Source: Devosia oryziradicis (GTDB taxonomy: Bacteria > Pseudomonadota > Alphaproteobacteria > Rhizobiales > Devosiaceae). From it: DNA of 64,000 nt. Shown here one piece after another: positions 27,751 through 39,700 of the stretch. The stretch lies in the NCBI RefSeq assembly GCF_016698645.1, contig NZ_CP068047.1, positions 2,391,001 to 2,455,000 of the forward strand. The letters run 5' to 3'. The notes under the pieces are model-generated. The model was not told where the DNA came from. It did not search any database and saw only the letters and a program-made list of their open reading frames with translations. Position 1 is the stretch's first letter, and each line of letters begins with the position of its first letter. Position numbers and translations under genes: made by a program.

Positions 27751-28971
27751 TCACTCGAAAAACTTCCTGGCGCGTTCAATGCCGTCCACCAGCGCGTCCA
27801 CATCGTCCTTGCCGTTATATAGGGCGAAGGAGGCGCGGCAGGTAGAGGTGACACCAAAGCGTTTGAGCAGCGGCATGGCGCAATGCGTGCCGGCACGAAC
27901 GGCGATGCCATAGCGGTCGAGAATGGTCGCAATATCATGGGCATGGGCGCCGGCCATCTCGAACGAGAAGATGCCGCCCTTGCCCGGCGCGGTACCGATC
28001 AGGCGCAGCGAATTGATGCGGCTGAGCCGTTCATGGGCATATTGGGCAACCTCGTGCTCATGCGCGGCAATCGCCTCGCGCCCAAGCTCGTTCATATAGG
28101 TCAGCGCCGCACCCAAGCCGATGGCCTGGACTATCGGGGGCGTGCCGGCCTCGAAACGGTGCGGCGGCTCGTTGTAGGTGATCGTGTCCATGGTCACGAC
28201 GTCGATCATCTCACCGCCGCCCTGATAGGGCTGCATTTCGGCCAGGAGGTCGTATTTGCCATAGAGCACGCCGATGCCGGTCGGGCCGTAGAGCTTGTGC
28301 CCGGTCATGACATAGAAATCGGCATCGAGCGCCTGGACGTCGACGCCGGTATGCACAGCGCCCTGCGACCCATCGATCAGCACCGGAATGCCGCGGGCAT
28401 GGGCGATCTCGATGACCTCCTTGATCGGCGTCACCGTGCCCAGCACGTTGCTCATATGCGTAACCGCAACCATACGGGTCCGGTCGGTCAGGGTGGCCGC
28501 GAAGGCGTCAAGGTCGAAGCTGCTATCGTCACGCACATCGACCCACTTGATCACCGCGCCCTTGCGTTCGCGGTGGAAGTGCCACGGCACGATATTGGAA
28601 TGGTGCTCCATGATCGAGAGCACGATTTCGTCGCCCTCGCCAATGCGCGGACCCGCGAAAGAGGACGCCACCAGGTTGATCGCCTCGGTGGCCGAGCGGG
28701 TGAAGATGATCTCTTCGGGCCGCGCCGCATTGAGGAACTTCTGCGCCGCATGACGCCCGCCCTCATAGGCCTCGGTGGCGCGGTTGGCGAGCGTATGCAG
28801 GCCCCGATGCACATTGGCATATTCGTGGCGGAAGGCATGATCCATGCGGTCGAGCACCTGCACCGGCTTCTGCGCCGACGCGCCGCTATCGAGATAGACA
28901 AGCCGATTGCCGTGGATCACCTCGGACAAGATCGGGAAATCGGCGCGGACTTTGGCTAGGTCGAAGGTCAT
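27751..28971 (-). CDS. sufS: Cysteine desulfurase SufS (class II)
   Basis: This PLP enzyme takes sulfur from cysteine for the Suf scaffold. The 406-residue product has the PLP lysine Lys226 in MTGHKLYGPTG, the phosphate-binding VHRGLHTLANRAT and the persulfide-carrying Cys364 in RAGTHCAMP. It is a group II desulfurase, unlike the class I enzyme at the head of the same operon (33247-34386). It is separated from sufD by 140 bases of inverted repeats, so its expression could be uncoupled from the upstream genes. Confidence 0.96.
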   Translation of the reverse strand: MTFDLAKVRADFPILSEVIHGNRLVYLDSGASAQKPVQVLDRMDHAFRHEYANVHRGLHTLANRATEAYEGGRHAAQKFLNAARPEEIIFTRSATEAINLVASSFAGPRIGEGDEIVLSIMEHHSNIVPWHFHRERKGAVIKWVDVRDDSSFDLDAFAATLTDRTRMVAVTHMSNVLGTVTPIKEVIEIAHARGIPVLIDGSQGAVHTGVDVQALDADFYVMTGHKLYGPTGIGVLYGKYDLLAEMQPYQGGGEMIDVVTMDTITYNEPPHRFEAGTPPIVQAIGLGAALTYMNELGREAIAAHEHEVAQYAHERLSRINSLRLIGTAPGKGGIFSFEMAGAHAHDIATILDRYGIAVRAGTHCAMPLLKRFGVTSTCRASFALYNGKDDVDALVDGIERARKFFE

Positions 28972-28985
28972 ATGTCACCGGCTTT

Positions 28986-29109
28986 TGCCTCCCCTCCCCC
29001 TTGAGGGGAGGGGTCGGGGGTGGGGGTCCATCAGTGACCCACACAACTACCCCCTCCCTCGGTCCCTCCCCTCAAGGGGGAGGGAGGGCAAGACCCGCGG
29101 GTCTTGCCC
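28986..29109. repeat. Inverted-repeat block between sufD and sufS
   Basis: Arms 28986-29013 (CCTCCCCTCCCCCTTGAGGG...) and 29064-29090 are inverted copies differing by one indel. Directly beside them, 29086-29109 is a perfect 24-base palindrome centred on CCCGCGGG, starting two bases after the sufD stop. The block could attenuate transcription within the suf operon or stabilise the upstream mRNA. Confidence 0.85.
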
Positions 29110-29111
29110 AG

Positions 29112-30320
29112 TTACTTCCCCAGCAGCCACCCGTCGATGACGCCATGCAGGGCCTCGGCCAGTGCCTCGTCCGCGATGGGGTCGACGAGCTCTTCCAGGA
29201 ACCCGCGCACCAGCATGGTCTCGGCTTCTTCCTTCGGAATGCCGCGGCTCAAGAGATAGAACAGGTGATCCTCGTCGAGCTTGCCGCAGGTCGAGCCGTG
29301 GCCGCAGACCACGTCGTCGGCATAGATTTCGAGCTCGGGCTTGCTGAGGATTTCCGCCTCGTCTGACAGCATCAGGCCCTGGCTCATCAGCTTGGCGTCG
29401 GTCTTCTGCGCGTCGCGCGCGACGACGAGGCGGCCCTGCACGATGGCCTTGCCCCTGCCCCGCGCGATCGACTTGAACAGCGGCTGGCTGGTGGTGTGGG
29501 GCACGGCGTGGTGTGCATCCATGGTGATGTCGCTGTGCTGGCCATCATTGACCAGATTTAGCCCGGTAATGTCGCCATGCGCCCCGGCGCCCTCGTAGCG
29601 CGGGAACAGTTGGGTGCGGGCGACCCCGGCCCCGGCATGGATCACCAGCGTGCGGAGCTGGGCGCCTTCGCCGACATGGTACTCGTTGGTGGCGAAATGC
29701 GTGGCCGCGCGCGCCGAGAGGTCGACGGTGATGTGGGTCACCGTGGCGCCCTTGCCCAGCGCGATATAGGTCGCGTGGTTGCCGACATGGGCCGCGTCCG
29801 AACCCGAGAAGGTCTCGAGGATAACAGCCGAAGCGCCATCAGCCACGAAGATCTTGAGCGAGTCGGCCACGTGGGCTGCCTCACCCTCGCTGCGGCGATC
29901 GATCTGGATCACCGGGTCGACGCTGCTTTCGAGCGTGAGCGTCATGCTCTCCTTGGCGAAGGCGCCATTGAGATGCACCAGCACATCGTCGCGGGTGCTG
30001 AGCACGCCGCCAGCAGCCTTGCCGACGATGATGCCCGCCGGTGCCGTTGCCGCAGCCTGGATGATGCCATTGGCGATCATCAGCTGATAGGCGCCGGCCA
30101 CGCGCAAAGCCGGGGCGCTGGCCTGGTTGGCGGCCTGGGCCAGCGGCGGGATGGCACGCAGCAAGGTCTTGAGGTCGGTATAGTGATAGCTCTCGACGCG
30201 ACGCGTCGGCAGGCCGGCAATGGTGATCCGCTCGGCCTCTGCGTTCGCGCCCACGCTCTTGAGCTGGGCGATCAGGGTATCTTCGGCTGCTCCGAGCCGG
30301 ACGGGCATGGTCTGGCGCAT
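29112..30320 (-). CDS. sufD: Fe-S cluster assembly protein SufD
   Basis: SufD is the partner of SufB and SufC in the SufBC2D scaffold. The 402-residue product has the right-handed beta-helix core and the family signatures GKAIVQGRLVVARDAQKTDA and KPELEIYADDVVCGHGSTCG, with the histidine and cysteine of CGHGSTC in place. It starts three bases after the sufC stop, indicating translational coupling. An ATG at codon 5 is an alternative start. Confidence 0.95.
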   Translation of the reverse strand: MRQTMPVRLGAAEDTLIAQLKSVGANAEAERITIAGLPTRRVESYHYTDLKTLLRAIPPLAQAANQASAPALRVAGAYQLMIANGIIQAAATAPAGIIVGKAAGGVLSTRDDVLVHLNGAFAKESMTLTLESSVDPVIQIDRRSEGEAAHVADSLKIFVADGASAVILETFSGSDAAHVGNHATYIALGKGATVTHITVDLSARAATHFATNEYHVGEGAQLRTLVIHAGAGVARTQLFPRYEGAGAHGDITGLNLVNDGQHSDITMDAHHAVPHTTSQPLFKSIARGRGKAIVQGRLVVARDAQKTDAKLMSQGLMLSDEAEILSKPELEIYADDVVCGHGSTCGKLDEDHLFYLLSRGIPKEEAETMLVRGFLEELVDPIADEALAEALHGVIDGWLLGK

Positions 30321-30323
30321 CGG

Positions 30324-31085
<762 letters not shown>

Positions 31086-31138
31086 CGCTAGTCTCCAGAA
31101 AGTCGGTTGGCGCCAAGCGCCGAATGGGTTGATGGCGC

Positions 31139-31675
31139 TCAGGCGCCGGGTTCGCCGTCCCAGTAATCGAGGTTGTGCTCGCCACTGCGGCCCTTGTGGC
31201 GCAGCTTACCGTCTTCGGCGTCGTAGATGTGTCGGGCCGGCCGGGCGGCGCCGGGACGGCTCGAAACCAGGAACTTACCGGAATCGGGATACTCGCAGAC
31301 CTCGGTTGCCGCCAAGGTCGACACGCCCAGATACTTGAGCGTCACTCCCCCGGTATTGAGTATCTGATGCGCGGTATCCTGTCCGCCGGCGGGCGCTCCA
31401 AGCACGTCGCCGGCCTTGAAGGCGAACCGTTGATTGCCAAAGCGATACGTGCCTTCGCCTTCCAGCACGATAAAGAGTTCGTCCTCCACATGGTGATTGT
31501 GGAAGGGGCAGCTCGATTTGCCGGCCGGCACCTCGCTATAGCTGATCCCCAGGCCGAGAAGTCCGAGCGCCTTCCCGAAGGATGTGTCGGAACCCCCGTA
31601 GAGCTGCCCCTGCTCCCACGTTTCAAGCGCGAGGGAAGCCAGGGACACCACCGGGTTGCGCGGCGCGTCGGTCAT
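31139..31675 (-). CDS. Cupin-domain protein inside the suf operon
   Basis: The 178-residue cupin has a metal-binding first motif (HNHHVEDELFIVLEGEG) and a second motif around GDVLGAPAGGQDTAHQILN. Its start (ATG 31675) follows the sufB stop with a one-base gap, so it is translationally coupled to sufB. Substrate and reaction are unknown. It is related to cupins that bind sugars or act as dioxygenases. It is not a known component of the Suf machinery, and its place between sufB and sufC suggests a thiol, iron or redox role. Confidence 0.85.
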   Translation of the reverse strand: MTDAPRNPVVSLASLALETWEQGQLYGGSDTSFGKALGLLGLGISYSEVPAGKSSCPFHNHHVEDELFIVLEGEGTYRFGNQRFAFKAGDVLGAPAGGQDTAHQILNTGGVTLKYLGVSTLAATEVCEYPDSGKFLVSSRPGAARPARHIYDAEDGKLRHKGRSGEHNLDYWDGEPGA

Positions 31676-31676
31676 C

Positions 31677-33182
<1,506 letters not shown>

Positions 33183-33246
33183 GGCGGCTTCTCCTATTGC
33201 CCAGTCGGCGATTCAAGGTCGCCGCGAGCCATCTAAACTGTGCGAC

Positions 33247-34386
33247 CTAGGCCGCCTGTCCCTGCCGCGCCCGGTGGCGCGCGAGGATCGATTGGTAACC
33301 GGCAACGAACGCATTGACGTCGTCGACCGTCGAATTCCAGCCCAGGCTGACGCGCAGGGCGCAGTCGGCCAGGTCAGGCGCCACGCCCATGGCCGCCAGC
33401 ACGTGGCTTGGCCCCACCTTGCCCGATGAACAGGCCGAGCCCGATGACACGGACAGGCCCAAGAGGTCGAGGCCCATCATCGCTGTGGCGTTCTTGATGC
33501 CGGGCACGGCGAAATTGGTGACGTTGCCCAGCCTTCTTTCGCCAAAGATCACGATGCCGGGGATGGACGACTTGAGGTCGGCCTCCAGGCGGTTGATCAG
33601 CCGCGACGGATCGGCAGCACGGTGCCGGGCTTCGATCGCCGCAGCCGCCGCGCCGAAGGCCGCAATCAGCGCCGCAGCTTCGGTACCACCGCGCCTGCCC
33701 TGCTCCTGCCCGCCACCGGGAATGAGGCGGACGGTATCGGCATGGGCCTTGACCAGCAGCGCGCCGATCCCCGCCGGAGCGCCGATCTTGTGGCCGCTCA
33801 CAGCCATCATGTCGGGAGCCGAGGCGGCGAAATCGAGGGGCAGCTTGCCGAAAGCCTGCACGGCGTCGATGAACAGCGTGTGGCGGGTCGGGCCGACAAT
33901 GGCGTTGATACGGGAGATATCCTGCACCACGCCGGTCTCGTTGTTCACCCAATGGAGGGCAACCAGCAGGTTGCCTTCGGCTTCCGCCACCACCGATGCC
34001 AATTGATCAAGTTCAATGCTGCCGTCGGGCAAAAGTCCGATGATGATGACAGGCAGGCCCGTTGCTTCGGCAGCCTTGGTCACCGCCGCATGTTCGCCGG
34101 CACTGACGACAACCGCGCTGGCGGCGAAAACCTTCGCGCCGCCGACGATAGCCTGGGTAATCGCTTCGGTTGCCGAGCCGGTGAACACCACCTGCTTGCG
34201 CTCTGCGCCGGCAAGTTCCGCCACCTTGGCGCGGGCCGTATCGATGAGGTTGCGTAAGGCGCGACCGTGGGCGTGGACGGAAGAGGGATTGCCGACCAGA
34301 TCGAGAGCGCTGACAAGCGCTGCCCGCGCCTCTGGCAGAAGCGGGGACGCGGCATTGTGATCAAGATAGATCGCCGGTCTGGTCAT
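33247..34386 (-). CDS. Class I cysteine desulfurase (IscS/NifS-like), first gene of the suf operon
   Basis: This PLP-dependent enzyme of 379 residues starts at MTRPAIYLDHNAASP (ATG 34386, GGGAAA upstream). The PLP lysine is Lys200 in VSGHK, the active-site His is in GEHAAV, and the persulfide cysteine Cys319 is in the flexible loop SSGSACSSGKVGPSH typical of class I enzymes. It heads the suf operon, so this operon encodes two desulfurases of different classes, as in other alphaproteobacteria. The long upstream frame (to 34464) has no good ribosome-binding site. Confidence 0.94.
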   Translation of the reverse strand: MTRPAIYLDHNAASPLLPEARAALVSALDLVGNPSSVHAHGRALRNLIDTARAKVAELAGAERKQVVFTGSATEAITQAIVGGAKVFAASAVVVSAGEHAAVTKAAEATGLPVIIIGLLPDGSIELDQLASVVAEAEGNLLVALHWVNNETGVVQDISRINAIVGPTRHTLFIDAVQAFGKLPLDFAASAPDMMAVSGHKIGAPAGIGALLVKAHADTVRLIPGGGQEQGRRGGTEAAALIAAFGAAAAAIEARHRAADPSRLINRLEADLKSSIPGIVIFGERRLGNVTNFAVPGIKNATAMMGLDLLGLSVSSGSACSSGKVGPSHVLAAMGVAPDLADCALRVSLGWNSTVDDVNAFVAGYQSILARHRARQGQAA

Positions 34387-34539
34387 CGGTTTCCCGTGTG
34401 GCGCTCGCGCGCCGGTCATGTCTTCCATGCCCGGGCCGGAGCGCTCGCGCGCCCGCTGGCTCAAACACTTCTTGAAATTTGCCGCCCAACTTCATTACAA
34501 GGGGCGCTCTTGCAGGCCGCTAGGCGGCCACAAACCGAG

Positions 34540-34556
34540 TTTCGAATAATTCTAAA
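34540..34556. promoter_or_regulatory. Irr-type iron control element (ICE box) upstream of the suf operon
   Basis: TTTCGAATAATTCTAAA differs by one base from the published ICE consensus TTTAGAA-N3-TTCTAAA bound by the haem-responsive regulator Irr in Rhizobiales. It lies 154 bases upstream of the first suf operon gene, in the divergent spacer with the alpha/beta hydrolase gene. Irr control of suf operons is established for this order. Confidence 0.7.
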
Positions 34557-34672
34557 CTGATTTTGCGACCCATGTTTTAGGCAGCGAAGCTGGCTTAGTC
34601 AAGCTGCAACGCCGTCACACGGAGCCTCGCAAAACCACACCAACAGAGCCGAACGGCCGGAAGAACAGTGTC

Positions 34673-35335
34673 ATGCCAGAAGTGATCTTCAACGGGCCCG
34701 AAGGGCGTCTCGAAGGCCGGTACCAGCCGGGCAAAGAGCCTAATGCGCCCATCGCGATCGTGCTGCATCCCCACCCGCAGTTCGGCGGGACAATGAACAA
34801 CCAGATCGTCTACAATCTCTTCTACATGTTCGCCGAGCGCGGTTTTGCCGTGCTGCGCTTCAACTCGCGTGGCGTCGGCCGCTCGCAAGGCATGTTTGAC
34901 CACGGCATCGGCGAGCTCAGCGATGCTGCTGCGGCGCTGGATTGGCTCCAGGTCATCAACCGTGAATCGCGCGGCTGCTGGATTGCCGGCTTCTCGTTCG
35001 GCGCGTGGATCGGCATGCAGCTGCTGATGCGCCGCCCGGAAGTCGAGGGCTTCATTTCGGTGTCGCCGCCGGAAAACCTCTACGACTTTTCGTTCCTGGC
35101 CCCCTGCCCGTCTTCCGGTCTGATCATCCATGGCGACAAGGACCGCGTGGCGCCGCCGACGTCGGTGCAGAAGCTGGTGGATAAGCTCAAGACGCAGAAG
35201 GGCATCACCATCGAGCAGCAGATCGTCGAGGGTGCCAACCACTTCTACGAAGGCAAGATCGACGAACTCACCACCCGCTGTGCAGACTATCTCGACCGTC
35301 GCCGGCAGGAGATCGCCGCCGGCGGCGGGCGCTAG
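34673..35335 (+). CDS. Alpha/beta hydrolase
   Basis: This 220-residue cytosolic hydrolase belongs to the family of small bacterial alpha/beta hydrolases with an oxyanion HPHPQFGG loop. The catalytic triad is Ser in GFSFGA, Asp in [10 protein letters not shown] and His in EGANHFYEG. The strand [10 protein letters not shown] and the NSRGVGRS segment are typical. The substrate is unknown. The ATG at 34673 has GGAAGA about 10 bases upstream. It is divergent from the suf operon and followed by a palindromic repeat before tyrS. Confidence 0.87.
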   Translation: MPEVIFNGPEGRLEGRYQPGKEPNAPIAIVLHPHPQFGGTMNNQIVYNLFYMFAERGFAVLRFNSRGVGRSQGMFDHGIGELSDAAAALDWLQVINRESRGCWIAGFSFGAWIGMQLLMRRPEVEGFISVSPPENLYDFSFLAPCPSSGLIIHGDKDRVAPPTSVQKLVDKLKTQKGITIEQQIVEGANHFYEGKIDELTTRCADYLDRRRQEIAAGGGR

Positions 35336-35369
35336 TTAGCAGCGCGAAAACTGCGATCTGTTGGAAGGG

Positions 35370-35444
35370 ACCTCATCCTGAGCCTGTCGAAGGACGGGGT
35401 CCCGCAGGCACCGACCTCGTGGTTCGACAAGCTCACCATGAGGT
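35370..35444. repeat. Intergenic palindromic element, family C
   Basis: Arms 35370-35400 (ACCTCATCCTGAGCCTGTCG...) and 35414-35444 are inverted copies with 25 of 31 matches. Two mismatch pairs are symmetric (CC/GG), so each arm also folds on itself. The short TTCGACAAGCTCA / TGAGCCTGTCGAA core is a widespread alphaproteobacterial intergenic repeat. Confidence 0.8.
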
Positions 35445-35469
35445 CTCAGCAAACCTCAGTGGCTGTCAC

Positions 35470-36720
35470 ATGACCAAGTTCAAATCCGACTTCCTGCGCG
35501 TGCTCGATGAGCGCGGCTTCATCCACCAGATTTCCGACCCGGAGGGCCTGGATGCCCTCGCCGCCAAGGGCCCGATATCGGGCTATGTGGGCTACGATGC
35601 GACGGCGACGTCGATCCATATCGGCAACCTGATCTCGGTCACCATGCTCTACTGGCTGCAGGAAACCGGCCACAAGGCGATCAGCCTGATGGGCGGTGGC
35701 ACCTCGATGGTGGGCGACCCCAGCTTCCGCGACGACCAGCGCAAGCTGCTCACCGTCGAGCAGATCCAGACCAACATCGAGAGCATCCAGCGCGTCTACG
35801 GCAATATCCTGAACTATGGCGGCTCCAACCCGGCTATCATGGTCAACAATGCCGATTGGCTGCTTAAGCTCAACTATGTCGAGTTCCTGCGCGACGTGGG
35901 CCGGCACTTTTCGGTCAACCGCATGCTGAGCTTCGACTCGGTGAAGCTCCGACTCGATCGCGAGCAGTCGCTGAGCTTCCTCGAATTCAACTACATGATC
36001 ATGCAGGGCTACGATTTCACCGAGCTTAACCGGCGCTATGGCACCGTGTTGCAGATGGGTGGGTCGGACCAGTGGGGCAACATCATCAATGGCGTCGACC
36101 TCAACCACCGCATGGGCGGGGAGCAGCTCTACGCGCTGACCACGCCGCTGCTGACCAAATCGTCGGGCGAAAAGATGGGCAAGTCGGCGTCCGGCGCAGT
36201 GTGGCTGAACGGCGACCTCTTCAGCCCCTATGACTTCTGGCAGTATTTCCGCAATACTGAAGACGCCGACGTCGAGAAGTGGCTCAAGATCTTCACCCGC
36301 CTGCCGATGAGCGAAATCGCCCGCCTGGCGGCCCTTGGCGGCAACGAGATCAACGAAGCCAAGAAGATCCTGGCGACCGAAGTCACCGCCATCGTGCATG
36401 GCCGCGCCGCGGCCGAGCAAGCCGCTGCAACGGCGGCCGCAACCTTTGAGGCCGGTGCGATCGACCTCTCACTGCCCACCACCGAAGTCGGGAACGTCGT
36501 GCTCAACGAGGGGCTGGGCATCCTCAACGCGCTGGTGGCCGCAGGCCTCGCCAGCTCCAACGGTGAAGCGCGCCGCCACATCCAGTCCGGCGCCGTGCGC
36601 GTCAACGACACTGCGGTCGAAGACGACAAGCGGACGCTGGGCACAAGCGACCTGCTCGGCGAGGGCGTGATCAAGCTCTCGGTTGGCAAGAAGCGCCACG
36701 CGCTGATCAAGCCGGTTTAG
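35470..36720 (+). CDS. tyrS: Tyrosyl-tRNA synthetase
   Basis: TyrS charges tRNA-Tyr. The 416-residue class Ic synthetase has the HIGH-like motif SIHIGN, the tyrosine-binding [18 protein letters not shown], and KMGKSA for KMSKS. A C-terminal S4 RNA-binding domain follows from ~350 ([16 protein letters not shown]). The start is the ATG at 35470 ([12 protein letters not shown]); the longer frame begins inside the repeat element. No strong ribosome-binding site is seen. Confidence 0.97.
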   Translation: MTKFKSDFLRVLDERGFIHQISDPEGLDALAAKGPISGYVGYDATATSIHIGNLISVTMLYWLQETGHKAISLMGGGTSMVGDPSFRDDQRKLLTVEQIQTNIESIQRVYGNILNYGGSNPAIMVNNADWLLKLNYVEFLRDVGRHFSVNRMLSFDSVKLRLDREQSLSFLEFNYMIMQGYDFTELNRRYGTVLQMGGSDQWGNIINGVDLNHRMGGEQLYALTTPLLTKSSGEKMGKSASGAVWLNGDLFSPYDFWQYFRNTEDADVEKWLKIFTRLPMSEIARLAALGGNEINEAKKILATEVTAIVHGRAAAEQAAATAAATFEAGAIDLSLPTTEVGNVVLNEGLGILNALVAAGLASSNGEARRHIQSGAVRVNDTAVEDDKRTLGTSDLLGEGVIKLSVGKKRHALIKPV

Positions 36721-36749
36721 CGCGGCGGGCAAAGTTCATTCATTGCTCT

Positions 36750-36770
36750 CCCTCGGGCCTGACCCGAGGG
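36750..36770. repeat. Single arm of a family A palindromic element
   Basis: CCCTCGGG-CCTGA-CCCGAGGG is one internal hairpin of the element seen twice at 5753 and 9901. Here it stands alone between the convergent stops of tyrS and the AsmA-like gene, where it could act as a hairpin terminator. Confidence 0.8.
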
Positions 36771-36775
36771 GGACG

Positions 36776-39700
36776 CTACTGCGCAGGGGCCGCCGGCGGC
36801 TGTTCCTTGGCCCGGAACTCGAACAGTTCGCGGAACGCGCCCGGGACCAGCATCGACAGCGGATTGATGCGGAAAACCGGATTGTCCAGCGGGCCTTGCA
36901 CCGCAAAGGTCACGCCAACCAGGCCTTCACCCTCGCGCCCACCCAGTAGCGGCCCCAGGATCGGGATTTGCTGGAAGGCATTGTTGAGCCCGAACAGCGG
37001 CACATAGGTGCCCGTGAGGTCCCACTGGCGCCGGTCGGTATAAATGAAGCCACGCGCCGTGCCGCCAACCGTGTCGCCGGTCAGCATGGCATTGGTCACT
37101 TCCACCCGGTCCGAGCGCCGCTGGAACTCGACCTGCGCCACGTCGAAGTCGAGCCGGTTCTGCCGGGCGATAGCGGCGCGGGAGTCGGAGTGATTGCCCA
37201 GGATCTGCGCGACATTGGCCTCGTCCACGATGGCGAAGTTGCGCATGATCAGTTGCCCGGCTTCGGCATCGACGTCGCGGTCGGTTGTCAGCACTAGGCT
37301 GCCCGACCCACCTGCGAGTTGCGAATAGACGCCCAGGAGCCGGAGAATGGTGCCGGCGTCGTTAAAGGCTACCGACAGAGTGCGTCCGTTCGGCGCCGGG
37401 TTGGTTGTCACCGACAGGGCATTGCCGTCGCTGAACTGTGCCGTGAGATTGGCACGCCGCATGTCGCCGCCATCGAGCAACAGGTCGACATCGAGGTTGA
37501 AGGCCGTGGTGGCGTAGTAGCCGAGCGCCCGGTCGAGCTTGACGTCGAGCGCAATGGACTGGTCGAACTGGGTCGCCTGAACCCCGCCGGCGCCATCGCC
37601 CAAGCCGAAAAACTGCCGGATCATGGGCTTGAGGTCGAGCTGCTTGCCGCTGATGCGAACGGCGTAGCCGCCATCCATGGGCACCAGGTCAAGCTGGGCA
37701 TCGTCCCCTTCGCTCAGGCCGAACTGGCTGAAACTGGCAGCCTGCAGGCCATCGGTGGCGTGGTACGTGAGATCGCCGATGGCGCGAACCGTGCCGAAGG
37801 ACAGGTCGATATTGTTCAGTTGGGTAATCTCGCCGGCCGGCGTGATGATGGCGCTCAGGGTGCCCGACGTGCCCGCCGCCTTGCTGATGCCGATGTCCTT
37901 GATATTAAGGGCGGCTTCCTTGAGGTCGACCGCCATCTGCAGGGACCCATCAGCCATCGGCTGCGCGACGAAGCGCACGCGGCCCGACAGGAATTCGGAC
38001 GCATCGAAGCCCATTGCCGCGAGGTCGGCGACATCGATCGTCGATGACAGGCGGAATGCCGGCTCGGTGGTGGGCGTACCCGATATCTCGACATCCGCTT
38101 CCATGCCGTCGATCTCGGCGGTACCGCCAAGCTGGTAGCCATCCTGGTTGGCGCTGAAGGCGAGTTGGCCATTGCCGATGCTGCGGTCCTGGATCGGCTG
38201 CGAGCTGGCGAAATCGGCGACGGTGCCATTGACGACATAGTCGATGTCCATCGGCCTGCCGCTGGCCTCGTCGGCCAGGCTGATCGTGGCGACCAGCCCA
38301 AGGTCGACCGCGCCGGTGATCGATTCAAGGTCGATGGGCAGTTCGACTGCAGCAAGCGCGTCAGGCTGCTGGGCCTTTGCGAGATCGAGCAGTGCCGGGA
38401 TCGGTGCGCTGATATCGCCCGAAATTTCGAGAATGCTCTCCGCCGGGTTGGAATTGTCCATGACCAGCGCCGGATTGGTTACCTGGATATCCCCGTCGGC
38501 TGTGGTCAGCTTGCCGCCACCGGCCGAGATGATGACGTTGCTGTCGTCCACCTGCAGCCGGGTTTCCCCGTCGATGGCGATCGGAGCCATTTCGGCCGTC
38601 GGCTTGATGGCGACGCCAGTGCCGACCATGTCGATCTGCATGCTGTCCTTGGGCACGGGCTTGTCCTCGTTGCCCAGGCCGAGGCTCCCGACCGGGAACT
38701 TGAACGCCATGCGCGAATGGGCCACCGTGCCTTCCGTGACATTGGCGACAAACCAGTCCCGGCTCTCCTTGCCCATGATATAGGGCCACAGGCGCTTGAG
38801 GTCGTCGGCGCTGACCCCCTGCCCGGCCACGGTCATGTTGATGCCGAGCCCCGCCTGCAGCATGTCGATCCGCCCGGTGGTTTCCACCGTCGCCTCGCCC
38901 TTGCGCGCAATGAACCGATCAATGCCGAGGGCACCGTAAAGCGGGGCCGACCAGCCCGAAAAGTCCATGCTCTCAAACGGCTCGGCTGGCGCAGCCATGT
39001 CGTTGGGATGGATGACGACGTCATGCGCCTTGATCGACATGCCGATGGTCGGCCCGAATTTGGGGTCGAGGCCCATTGCAAACACGCCCGAGAGCCGGGC
39101 CGAGCTCTGCCCGATCTGCAGCGCCCCGTCGCTCAGCACGAACTGCCCCAGGTCGGGCTTCCACGTGATGTCGAGGATGGAACTTGCAATTGGGAAGTAG
39201 GCGTCCGCGATGCGCAGGTCGAGCCCCGTCAGGTCGACCTTGAAACGTCCGTCCACCAGCTTGCCACCGGCCGGTTCGAAATTCACATCGATCGACAGTG
39301 CGCCAGCGCCGCGCATGGCTGCCAGGCTCGTCGCGTCGTCGATGAAGGGCAGCAGCGCAGCGAAGTCGATATTGGTGACATCGGCTTCGAGCCGGGAATT
39401 GCCGGCATCATCCACGCTGCGCGACAGGCTTCCCGTCATGGTGCGGCCGCCCAGCGATGCCGAGAAGCTGCCGTTGGTGTCGCGGCGGTCCGGACTGGGG
39501 CCGATCTCCAGATTGATGGCCTCGAAGCGGCGGAACAGGCCATAGACCGAATCCGTCATGTCGATGACGCCATCACGGACGACAAGCTTGGAGAACCGGC
39601 CCTGCGCCGCCTGATCCACGAGATCGGCGATGCCCTGCTCGCTGGCCTCCAGGTTATAAATCAGCCATTCATTGTCCGAGCGCATGGGCGGCGGTGCGTC

